Shown here: piece by piece, positions 27,601 to 39,000 of the stretch
Layout of the letters: each line of letters begins with the position of its first letter
Numbering within the stretch: position 1 is the stretch's first letter
Assembly (NCBI GenBank): GCA_014526335.1
Contig: JACTAT010000013.1
Coordinates: 6,204,182-6,268,181, forward strand
From: Chrysaora quinquecirrha
Taxonomy: Eukaryota; Cnidaria; Scyphozoa; Semaeostomeae; Pelagiidae
Length of the DNA: 64,000 nucleotides
Direction: 5' to 3'
Notes under the pieces: generated by a model
Seen by the model: the letters and a program-made list of their open reading frames with translations, nothing else
Databases searched by the model: none
What the model was told of the DNA's origin: nothing
Program-made: the position numbers and the translations under genes

Positions 27601-30309
27601 TCTTGCAAGCATCATTGCGATATCAAGATCACAGAAATTCTTTGTCCAAGCAATGTATTGTTGAGGTGCTTGAGAACCTGAAGGGTTTTTCGATAGCAGA
27701 GCTCTTTGATTTGATCCACCAAACCAGGACTCAATGGCTCATCTCCAATCATTGCTGCCAACTGCGAAACTTGTACACTGCCTAGAAGTGTGGAAATAAG
27801 TAAATCATGAAGAGATGTCCTGTACTATTATCTATGCTTCGAGGTACGTGGTGACGTAACCAATGGTTAACGTCTTAATGTCAGAAAGATTTTGAGCCCA
27901 GCTTTGGGATTGGCATTAGGCTTGCTATTGGAGGCAAGACAATAAATTTTATTCAATGACTGAATAACTGGATTTTATTTTACTATTATTTCTTACGGGT
28001 TCAATTTTGCACTATGAGATGACAGAAGGATGAACAGCTGAGCTCACTGAACAGAGCTGAACAGCAGCATAAGATTGTGAAATGTTGTGTAATCAAAACA
28101 TCAAATGCATAGATATGAAGTGAAACGTTTTCTTTGCCACTTGATGCATCTTTTGGGTCTAAATGGTTTTAGTAAACTTGTCTGAGAGAACAAACATCTT
28201 AAAAACAATAAACAGGGTGGCCGAGTGGCCCAAAAAGGGACCCCAAGCTTAATAATTTATAAATGATTCTTTCTTAAGTAGGAATTTCACGGAATTTATA
28301 TTACATTGTATTCAACTCAAGTTAGATATTTCTTGGAAATATTGTGATGATATGGGTTAGCATCTATGAATAAATCGACTTTAAAACTTTCCTATCCAAA
28401 AACTTACTGTTACACAATATGCAATTTTATATCCTTGCGCAACAAAACTTAAAATTAAATAACTCAGTTTTTCAGTCAAATGATATGTTCAAAATGTCGT
28501 CCACTCCTCTCAATACACTTCTCTAATCTGACTGGCATCAAGTAATGACCCTGACGATTTCGCGCTGGGATAATGATTCCCATATTCAACCAAAAATCAT
28601 TTTTCAGCGAATATTCTATTTTTCTTTGCACAAGCATCAAAATTTCATGCAGAAATGATCACAAAATCAATCTAAAGCCTCAAGAACTCAGTCACTGAGA
28701 ATGCTTTCTTTGAAACATTATTGTAAAGAACTACTCTTTTTAATTTGTAACTGGTTTTTTCTGTGATTATATATTTTCGATTATCCGGAATTTTGGATTA
28801 TCCGCACTCATTTGGAAATATCGAGTCCCGAGTAGTCCGGATAATCGAAAACTACTGTATCTCAATGGAAATGAATACCTCTTTACTTGAATGTGAAATA
28901 AAGAAACAAATCAGAAACACTTACAGCCAGTTAGACAATGAAATAAATTCGCTTTACTCTTAGCTTTCAATTGAAGGGCTTGTTTCAAAAATAATCATTT
29001 TTGGTGGTTTGCAATTTTCTTGATTGAATTTTCATACCTGTTTTAAGTTCGGCAAAACTCTCTCTCGATAGAGCAATGATGTGATTTGCTATGGCGATAG
29101 GGTTGGCTCCTTGCTTGCAAACTTCAAAAATGTCTGGATGCTGACGCCAAAATGTGTACAAAATTACTTTCTGGCTTGTAGCTTCGAAATGGCCTCCCAT
29201 TTTCGTTACAAGTTCATCAATATCTTCGCGGAATCGCAATGACAATACAAATCTCCTGACAACCTAAAATTGGAAATCATTGGCATGAGCCAGAGTCATA
29301 TCGAAGTCACTATCTACAGATACTGATATGCGGTTATATGAGCCTCAAATAAGTGCGAGAAGGCTAGTATAGCTACCTATGTAACCATTGAATGCTTTGT
29401 CTGTATTATAAATCATTATATGTCGTTGTGTCACAACTATCACATAACCAAGATATGAGAGCGTATGGGATGAGAGCCTTTTGCTGCGTGACATGGCAAA
29501 CTCAACGGCTATGTAACTGAACCTTCAAGAAGTCTTTAGTTCTCCTATCGCATGCAGCTCAAGTAACAGTTTCATCAAATGTGGTTTGCCACTTTCAATA
29601 ATATCTATTAATTCTGTCTGCAACTTACTATGCAAGACAAAAATTGGACAGAAACCTTCGCCTGTAGTTGCTAGAGAGATCGTCTGCAATTTCATCCAAG
29701 CTCAAATCCTATTCATTGACATACCAATTGAGAAAAATCTATTTATAATGCGTTTAACATTCAAGAATTGTAAGGCCTACCAGCCCTGGACTTTTTGAGT
29801 TATGAGCACTGGCCCTTCGTTTGTCACCGATTTCTATCCGCTAATTTCGGAATTTTTAGCTCAGTGGGATTGCCGTGAGTTTTCTGATAACTACAGTCCA
29901 AGTTCGAATCCCAACAACTATGGTATGGCAACTGTGGAAAAGTCTATACATACATGCATAAATATTGTTGAAAGTGACTAAGGATATTTGAGATTACCTT
30001 GCATTCTTCATCATTTATCTTGTTAGCTTGAAAGCACGTGTCTTGTTTATGCTTGTACTTTTTTAAGATGCTTTTTATATCTGCATTTCCTCTAAAGAAA
30101 CCTTTGTAGCAGTTTTTTACCAAAGCTTTATCTGAGGAAGTTGTTGCCATCTGAAAGCATCCGCAATATGTTGACCATGAGGCATCGCTGAGGCTCCTAG
30201 AATCCGGTTCCGTTTGTTTGTTGCTTTTGGAAGATTGAAGTCTTCCAGATTCTACTTTGGCAATCACGGCACATGATAACAAGAGGCCTATAGCCAAATG
30301 GAAATTCAT
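21667..30309 (-). pseudogene. Copy C: near-identical to copy D, with four 1-nt deletions
   Basis: Exons in transcript order: 29998-30309, 29038-29263, 26331-27781, 24875-25173, 23941-24156, 23002-23303, 21667-21871. Sequence, introns and spacer are almost the same as copy D. Exon 3 is 2 nt shorter than D: AAAA at 26831-26834 against AAAAA, and TTTTT at 27686-27690 against TTTTTT. Exon 7 is also 2 nt shorter: TTTT at 21837-21840 against TTTTT, and GG at 21849-21850 against GGG. All four faults are one-base losses in short homopolymers. That is the usual residual error of long-read consensus, so C may be an intact gene. As written, the frame breaks in exon 3. No stop codon or splice-site change independent of these indels was seen. 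Confidence 0.75.
27872..28918. mobile_element. ~1.05 kb insert in intron 2 of copy C, absent from B
   Basis: In B the sequence GGTTAACGT runs straight into TTACAGCCAG. In C about 1047 bp lie between them. Near its right end (28777-28860) is an inverted pair TTTCGATTATCCGGA and TCCGGATAATCGAAAACTAC, which resembles pogo/Tigger-type ends. Copy D has the same insert at about 39037-40083. Whether B lost it or C/D gained it is not settled by sequence alone. Confidence 0.6.
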
Positions 30310-30413
30310 TTTTTCGTGTTTTTGTCCCTGTAGTTGAAAATTAGAAGAAGAAGGTACTCACTTTCAGACAACTTTGATTTAACAGCATTGATTGACTTAA
30401 GATTAGAATTACA

Positions 30414-30500
30414 AAATGTGCTTCGATTTAATGGAGACCCTTGCATCAAGTATAAGGTAAGAGTGACCAGATTCATAACCATTATCAGTGGCCTTTGGCC
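30414..30500 (+). other. Inverted exon 3 scrap upstream of copy C
   Basis: Same sequence as 19255-19340, carried inside the tandem unit. Confidence 0.8.
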
Positions 30501-32821
30501 CCATATACACGAGCAGAATTTTAAGCAAATGTGGTCATTTAAAGGATTAACAGACTGCCGATCCGTGTCTTTGGTCCTTTTTGTCAATTTTTCTCGACCC
30601 AAAATTTGATCACATGTCGAAGGCACCGCTTAAGCAACATGGTCTGGTCAGGAGGTGCTCAATTTGCTTGAAATTTGCTTGAACTATTGTTTCTCTAATC
30701 TTTATGACCGTTTTCGATTTACCTGGAGAGACCTAACTGACCAAGAGTTTGATTTTGGTTGAAATTGAGAAGCGTAGTTGCTGCAATTGGAAACGGATAT
30801 GCAAATAGGCTGATGTTGGTGGTCCTGGTATGCAATTAACTGCTTTCGCAAAATCGAGAAATGCAGGACGGTAGCCTTTCGGTTTGAGAGCTTCAACATC
30901 GGCCCACATCGGCCAGAGTTACGGTTTTTTGGATAATAAGACATGGTTCATATTTATTTAATCTTTCCAACACAATATCTTCATTGAAGCTATATTTTCA
31001 TTGACATTTTTGTGCTCGATATTGCCGACTGTAATAAAGGCTGATAAGTAATAATGTATGGTTGATATGTTTGAGACCTAAAGCATACATAGCCCTTGAA
31101 ATGATAAACTTTTCATGGCGTATTTTTCGGACCAGGCTGCTGTTTAGAGAACAGTAAATGGCTTTTTGCTCGACTTAGTCGAATAGACTCAATTTAACAA
31201 TTTAGATATTGTATTGCTAGTATGTCTATGACAGATATTTCGAACTAGAAGGTGTGATATTATTGTGTAATTAAAAATCGATTAGGTAGATCAAATGCCA
31301 CACTGCGACCCTTACCTCTCGCTCAGCCAACTCTTCTCAATGAACAATGAACTCTTCTATCGTCTTCCAACTGAACCAAATCTCAGAAGGTTGGTGCTAT
31401 TTTCTGCAATCAATTCATGTACTTACTATAATGGCTGTGATCGTGACCCGTGATTGTGAGTTTCTGGTAACTCTTTTCAGACCTACAAACATCTTTCACT
31501 AATCAATTATAAGTTAGACAGCCGTAGTAGGCAAACCCGTATTTTTCTTTGCTAAGATCATCTTTGGTCTAAGTTAGAGGCTAGTTTCTTTTCAAATTCT
31601 CGGAAAATCTTCCTCGGAAAGGAACGTTTTCGACTCGCGAAACGCAAGGGATAGGTTTTGTCGGAATTTTCTTGTTTTATGTTGTTCAAACGGGCATTGT
31701 TTCATTGTTTGTGATGATGCATTGTGAAAAGTATTGTTTGTCTATTGTTATCTATTGTAATGCAAGAAATCGATTGTTCCTTTGTCTCCCTCATTAATTT
31801 CTATTGTTCTTTTTCCGCTTCATGTATCTATGCTCGAGTCTACGTCCTATGTCTGTTGGGTTAATGATTGAATTTCGGCGACGAATGGCCGACGGCTTTT
31901 AAAATTGGTCTTGCCCCTATTTCACGGGGTGATCCAAACATGAAGCTATTATTGATACAGATATAGCAGAATGCCAGAATATCTAACAAAGATAATTCTT
32001 CACATCATATTTTGCACAAGTTAGTTGCGTTTACAATTCTTGTGTGTAATGTAGTGATTTGATTGACTTTTGTAATTAGCTTTATCATGCTATGCACAGC
32101 ATGATCGGACAAATCTCCAACCCTGAAAGGCGATTCACCACAATTCTGAGTAGTGAAACTATGAAGCTAAGTTATCCGCCCCTTAGCCAATTTCATTGCC
32201 GATGCTATGATGCTGAGAAAACTACAGTTGAATGCCAGTTAGCCTCCTGCATGCTCCAAACACCACAAATTGATTAAAAAAATATTGTTCTGTTGATGCC
32301 GTTTTGGCTTTTGCTGTATCAAGCTTTTCTCTTTTATCTTCTGTTAGTTTTGTACTTTTTGTACTTTTTGCCTGTATTTTTGTTTTATTTGTTTGTTTTA
32401 ATTTAGCTGCCATACCTAACAATGTAGGTAGTGCATTTGCTTATGATGATGATGAGTAGTCTTGATCAGAATGGGGAAACGAACGAATGTAACTTGGTGA
32501 TCTACTCTTGTTGATTCTTGAATATAATATATAAGTGTTTCAGTTTATACATATCGTTTCTGTGTTTTTTTTATCAACAAGGAGCATTATATTGTGGAAT
32601 GTAAATTGTCATTTTAAAAGAGTAACGTTTTAAGAAGGGAAAAGCAACAACGCACTTTCTTTATTGCTGCAACAATATGTAATTGAGAAATATCAATAAA
32701 TTATGTTTTGTCTATTTACGTCTATTTTTAACTATTTATTTCATTTTTGCATGTATTTTCATCTACTTGTTTCATCTATTAACTATTTAATTTCTATTTA
32801 GTTAGTCATTTTGTTGACTTT
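30501..32821. other. Array spacer between copies D and C
   Basis: Nearly identical to 19341-21666 throughout. No convincing gene. Confidence 0.5.
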
Positions 32822-33028
32822 TCAATCATCTACCATGAGTGCATCGGTATTCTTCTCACAATAATAACCTTTCAGATTTGACTGAGAGCCAGCAGGGCAT
32901 GGAGTACACTGATTAGCCGTCACTGAAAAGTAATCATTTCCTGTACAGCATTTGCGAGATTTCCTGCCTCTTGCGAATGCAGTTGTAGATCTTTTTGTAG
33001 CCGAGGGAGACAACGCGCAATATGTCAC
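32822..33028 (-). CDS. Copy D exon 7: Cys-rich C-terminal tail
   Basis: Sixty-eight residues and TGA, entered in phase 0 after CATTTCAG. The order is YCALSPSATKRSTTA, a basic stretch GRKSRK, then KCCTGNDYFSVTA, CTPCPAGSQSN and GYYCEKN. The basic stretch could be a processing site (inference). The equivalent exons are 11915-12121 in B, 21667-21871 in C, 43980-44186 in E and 4892-5154 in A. In A the basic stretch is replaced by a long acidic tract. Confidence 0.85.
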   Translation of the reverse strand: MTYCALSPSATKRSTTAFARGRKSRKCCTGNDYFSVTANQCTPCPAGSQSNLKGYYCEKNTDALMVDD

Positions 33029-36000
33029 CTGAAATGAAATGTTTCTTAGATCAATTATGATAGATGAAAGAATGATAGATAACAATGACTCATTGCAGGA
33101 GTATGAGCATGACGACTGGGGTTAATACAGTCCATAGGTTTAAAGAACATTTGTACGTGGCATTGTATTTTAGCACATGAGGCATTGCAATATAGCAATT
33201 CAAAATTAGTAATTGCATTTTAGTGATTGCATTTTAGCTCTTGCTGCGCGTTTCTGAAGCAACTCTTCATATTTGGGATGCAATTTGCTTTTGAGACCAT
33301 CGAGACCATTCAATTGACCATGTGGTAGCAGCTTTTATTGATTTGAAAAGAAGTATTTTTTTGGAGATCCTTCCCAATTCCAAAGGAGTCCACATAGCAA
33401 CTCCGTGCTTTTGGGGGTACATCTAGTTTCTAAGCTGAACATGCAGAACATCATCAATGTGCTGCCAGCCCCCATCAATCTTATAGAATTTTTTTTTTCT
33501 TTCAAGCCGACAACAATGAGCACAGAAGCCATTCCAAGAGGACTACCCATAGCGACTCCATCAAATTGATTTCACATCTTGCTGTAGCTTAATTTCATCA
33601 ACCTGGTGTGTAACCATTTTAGAACAAGGTAATAAACACTTTCAATGCGATGTCTTGTCAAGATTTCAATCGAAGCTGGTTAATGTGAAACGTAATGGTC
33701 AATTCGTCAATTTATCAAAAAAGCTTGAAAATGACATCGGCCTGATGTCAGCTCTAGTTAAGCCAGTTTTTCTGTGTATGTGGATTTTATTTAGCTATTC
33801 TGTTACAAACACAGGTGCTAATTCTGCAACCTTTTGATAGGTTCAACACAGAAACATGAACAGAGTGGCGTAAGGCTGTGCAGACATAGGCCGGAAAGAT
33901 TTTAAATGCTGGTTAAATTTCAGTTTAAACAGGAATAATGGTGGAGAGATATTAGGTATTATCAAGCGAGGAAAGGTGGCTTGATGCACTTCCAGTTCAT
34001 ATAGTAGATGTTAAAAAGTGTGCTGTAAGACTTTATATGTATCACTTCGGTCATGCCACCAGTCTAACTGTCTACAAAGTCTCACAGTTTCTTGAATAGG
34101 CTTACACATTAGACTGTAAAGTGTAGACCAATAAAGTGTCAATAAGATAAAATATCTTTACCTTTGCTTTGAGGTACATATCATTGTTAGCGGGTTCTGG
34201 AATTGGTGTATCACGGTAACCATCGATTTTGAATCTGAAGCGTGCATAGACACTTGGCTGCAAAGAACCGGCTGGGTCATCTGTTCTTGTTGTAACACGG
34301 CATGGTTTAACCAGAGGGCTCGATCGGCATATGGTATATGGATTTGTGAACCTCTTACTTTCTTCGCAGGATGCTTCGTAACCTTCTTTAAATTTGCTGT
34401 CTCTAGCTACGTCTGGTAGGATGTACTGGGTGCAGCGAGGACATGGATCAAGGACGTTTTCTCCTGTGAATTGAAGTGAGAAATTGATGCAGTTAGCCGA
34501 GGTACTGGGTTACTTTTTCATGTCTAGTTCCGGATTTATCCGTATACCGTATATATTTCATTTCGTCTTCAAGGGTTTCATGAAGGTGGTGTGGCGTCGT
34601 CGTGTCATCCAGCTGACTTGCAGCGTCAGGAGCTTAGTGTGGTGTCGAGGTCTCGATTACAAAAGTTAACCTATAACTGAGATCCTAGCGACTGGCGCTA
34701 AAACACCATTTCACCTTCACTTTTTCTAAGGTTACAAATGTTGCTTTCCGCATTTATGCGTACAATTTTCACAACCAAATCTTGCTTTTAATCTTAACGC
34801 TGGGAGAGATTTTTTCTGGAAGGACGTAGTGATAATCCGGTCTGGAGCTTAACCCCATGCATCTGTGCTATGCAACCACTAAATGAAACAATGTTGGTAG
34901 GATTCTATTGAAAACCAATGTGACCTCTGCATAGTAAAGATCTACGGCTTTCTTGCTGGAGAAAACTCGTCTTGTGTCCTTGTGGAATGTGGATGTAGCT
35001 AACTGCCTCTGCAGTGAAGGGAAAACTTGCTCACGTTTTCTTAGCTTTACTTAATTGGCAAGGTTGTGCCAAAGAGAACAAAGACTGTCGTGCCTCTTAC
35101 CTGTAGCTACCACCTGCGAAATATACGTCACAGATTCTTCGGATACTGTTGGAAGAAACAGCTCAAAATCCTTAATGTAAATTGCTTTATCTTTTTCACT
35201 GTCTAAAATCCATTTGTTGTTAACAAGCCATTGCTTATTGGTGATTTGGAATGTAACATATTCTCCTTTGTACAGATTTGTTATGTTCAAGAATGCAGTT
35301 TTGTCTTCACCAGGACCTGAAAGATGTATCGAAGGTTTGTCAGTTTGCTAAAATGCTAAAATCGTACTGATTTGGCTACATTTTTTGACTAAATTTGCTC
35401 AATTTTCAGACAATTTGCTACTTAGCTCCGCACTTAGAAATGAACAGGAAATTGTCGAAAATAATAGCGTTTTGACCCAACAGTTTTAGTTTTGATAAGT
35501 CAGTTGAAGGTTTTGTGACCTCGTGGCCTAATCCAGCTGGCTCTTGGTGTCAAGCCCCAGCTTCGGTAGCGTGGCGGGAGCCCCAGCTTCGGTAGCGTCA
35601 CAGCCAAGGTCGAGGTCTCAATTGATTAACCTGCAACTGAAATCCTACCGACTGGCGCTCCTTTTGTAAGCCTTGCCTCAAGTACTCGCCGCCGCAGATA
35701 TTTCACGGAGCAGCTACGCGGCTAGATATCTAGAGAGAAGCCTCTCAAGCAGAAAACTGACAAAAACAATATTTTTGTTAAGCTTAGCTTAGATAATTTT
35801 GCAACAACTGCTGTTTTTCATACAATGTTGGATTTTGAAGCTGGCTGGCGCATTTGCACAATTTGTTCTTCTACGAAATTGCTTAGATTAACATGATTAA
35901 GACTAAGATGAACTAAGAATAAGACTAAGATTAAGATTAACTTGACACAGTACTTTCTCTTGTTTCTTTTTAGCCTCAGTTTCCTTTGCTAAAAGATTTA

Positions 36001-39000
36001 ACAGAGAATATGAGATGCTAAAGCGTTTCTATACCTGGTTTGATAGGAATCCTGACATCTTGCGAGTTATCTCCTGTACAAATGCGTTTCGTTCTGGACA
36101 TCAGTGATGGTAAGTCAGTTCTTTCTGCTTGACATTCTCTTGGTCTAACCCCACCTTCAGCATATTCTAATTTATCACAATAAATCTTGATAGTATTCCA
36201 TGTCTGGATGTTGTATGTTAGATAACTCAACGTGTAAATGCTTCGATATCTCATTGCATTGTCGTTCTCTCTTTCTGGGAATGATTCAAAGTTGCTGGCG
36301 ATGTTTGAAGCCGCTCTGTTTCCAATTTTAGCTCTATATTAAAATAATATTAGTTTTAGCAACTTGGTAATTGCTTGGTGGAAATCAATCAAAATTTAAC
36401 ATAAAGACGGTTAGCATATTACAGTAGTGCTTCCATGATGAAATATCTGTGAAATGCAGAAAAATTTGTATATATGCATAAATGTTGGCATTTGCAATTA
36501 TTGACAATTACGGGTAACCATGGTAACTATGGATCAATAAACAAAAGGAAGAAGATGACAATTTGCTGGAAAGCTAGAAGGCATTCAGTAATTGCTATCT
36601 TGCTCCCAAGCAGAGTATTTGAACGCTTGTAAATTTCGAAATTGTGCTATAAAAATTTCAGGTTAAATTCTCTTCAACATTGTAGTTCTAAACCCAGATT
36701 TATGTCGACATTGCGCACAGTCAGAACTAGTTGCCGACAGAAAAACGGCGGTTTTTGGAACTTATTTATCGCAACCGACCTGCGACATATGCGCTAGTTC
36801 CTTTTGAACTAGTTCCTTTTTGACAACAGCCAGTCGTGCACAGTTCTAGAAAATTTGGCATGTTCTATTTCTGTGGTTAGTTGACAACTGATTCCCGAAA
36901 GCTGCAGACGACCTGAACCCTCTTGCGACTGCGATCAACTGTATCCTATAAGTCATGACTTGTTGTTCCATCGTAACGATAGCTCGACATCACCTGGCTT
37001 AAGATGCGGCTTTTAAATCGATCTTAAGTTACGGCTTTTAGCCCTGCACTTATAGTTCATCGGTGGCGTATCGTAAGAGCACTGCCATCTGAAATAACAG
37101 AAAGGGCTCTCCAATCAAAAGAGTTCTCGTAAATTTCCTGTATGGGATCACGAAATGCAATCATTTATCACAGCCAAATTATCCACGATAAGATTGTTTC
37201 AAAAAGAGAATAACTTCTTTGCTTTCAAAGGAGCTGTTGGAATGCATTTTCTCTACAGTAGAAGGGGGATCTCTTCGGTCCTTTTATCTACAGTGGAACG
37301 GGAACCTCTTTACCATGGATAACTCGAAACAGTGGAAGAATACTTTTGTCCTAAAGGCCGTTTCTTTGTAAAAACAAAACTCCATACTGCGGAAACTTCG
37401 CTACAACAGGCAATAACATTTGCCTCACTTCTGTCCGTTTTATAGATATTCCACTGAGCTATGATTACGGTTATGAATCAAGTCACTCTCACCTCATACT
37501 TGATGCAAGGGTCTCCATTAAATCGAACTGATAGTCATAAATTTCTTCGTAAGTTGTTGTCATCTTTGCTATGCTTACTTTCAGTCTCCAGCAAGTACCA
37601 CTATTTTTAACATCAGCTGCACCTACCAATGTACCAGTCGCTGTTCCAAGATTCAGGATGATGTCACATGCAGTGTCCACGACGTTGTCCCAATATGAAT
37701 CCATTTCTGCCAGTTCAGGTCTTTTCACTTTTGGGCTGTAATCTGTATACATTTGTATGAACTGTCGTTTCTGTCTCTCGAATTCAGCAGTGGTTGACGT
37801 TTCGGATTGTTTTACCAAATCCATAACTTTCTTAATGTAATCGGAATTTCCAGCAAATCTGGTGCCCATATCTGTTGCTTTGTTAATAAGAGTTTGCATT
37901 TGATCCATCAGATTGTTTGCAATATTCAGGTTTGATACAGCAACTGTCCATTCTGCCGTCGCACTTGCAATGTCTCCGAGGCTTGATCCACCAAAAAGTG
38001 TCTTCAAGGGATTGCATGCTTCAGCTATAGCCAGAGCCATTGTGGCTGTCTTCTCAGCTACCTCCGCTATCACTCCTCTGTGTACAGCCTTCAAGAGATA
38101 CGTTAGACTATCAGAATTCTCTCTGACTAGCGTCGATACTGTTCCACGATATTTGGTTATCCAATCATCAATAAAAGCAATGTCTGCCCTGGCTTTATTG
38201 TTATTAAACCGTTGCAACTGAACAAAGTAATTCTTAAGCTCAGTGAAACGTTGGTTATTACTGTTCGTGATGTCTTCAGCTAGTGTGACTGTGGTTAGCT
38301 GGTTTTGCTGGACAACGGTTAAGATACGATTCATCTGTCTGAACTCCAGGAGTCGTTCGTAATCTGTACCAGTGCTCAGCATAACTCTTCTCCTTCCCTC
38401 GATCGTGACCCCAGAAAGTCTGAAGTAAGTCACAAGCTGGTCAAGAATTTTCTTGAAATAGCAAGCTTCAGTTGTTGTTGGGTTGCTTCCAGAACACGTC
38501 AGAATATCATCTGGTAGAAAGGTTGACAACATCTTGAGCTGCTCAAAGTCTTTGTCATGCACAAGTGCAACGATTGTGTTTATGTTGTTTTTGTAGCCAT
38601 TCGTTTTCTCTTTGCTTGCTAATTCTAACTTGGATGCGTAGCGAACTGATGAATATTCAGCAAGCGCCACAAAGTTTAATCGAAGACCGTCGAAGAAATT
38701 TCTTAACTTTTCATCATTCCATTTGCCAGGGGCCTGCGATTCGTCAGTGAACTTCTTCATCTTTCTTGCAAGCATCATTGCGATATCAAGATCACAGAAA
38801 TTCTTTGTCCAAGCAATGTATTGTTGAGGTGCTTGAGAACCTGAAGGGTTTTTTCGATAGCAGAGCTCTTTGATTTGATCCACCAAACCAGGACTCAATG
38901 GCTCATCTCCAATCATTGCTGCCAACTGCGAAACTTGTACACTGCCTAGAAGTGTGGAAATAAGTAAATCATGAAGAGATGTCCTGTACTATTATCTATG

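Noticed and set aside
28210..28235. GGGTGGCCGAGTGGCC, similar to a tRNA A box
   Set aside because: No B box or cloverleaf follows at the right distance.
37493..38945. Idea that the helical core is a pore-forming domain
   Set aside because: The only hint is a small-residue hydrophobic stretch in a helical region. No family signature was recognised, so no function is called.
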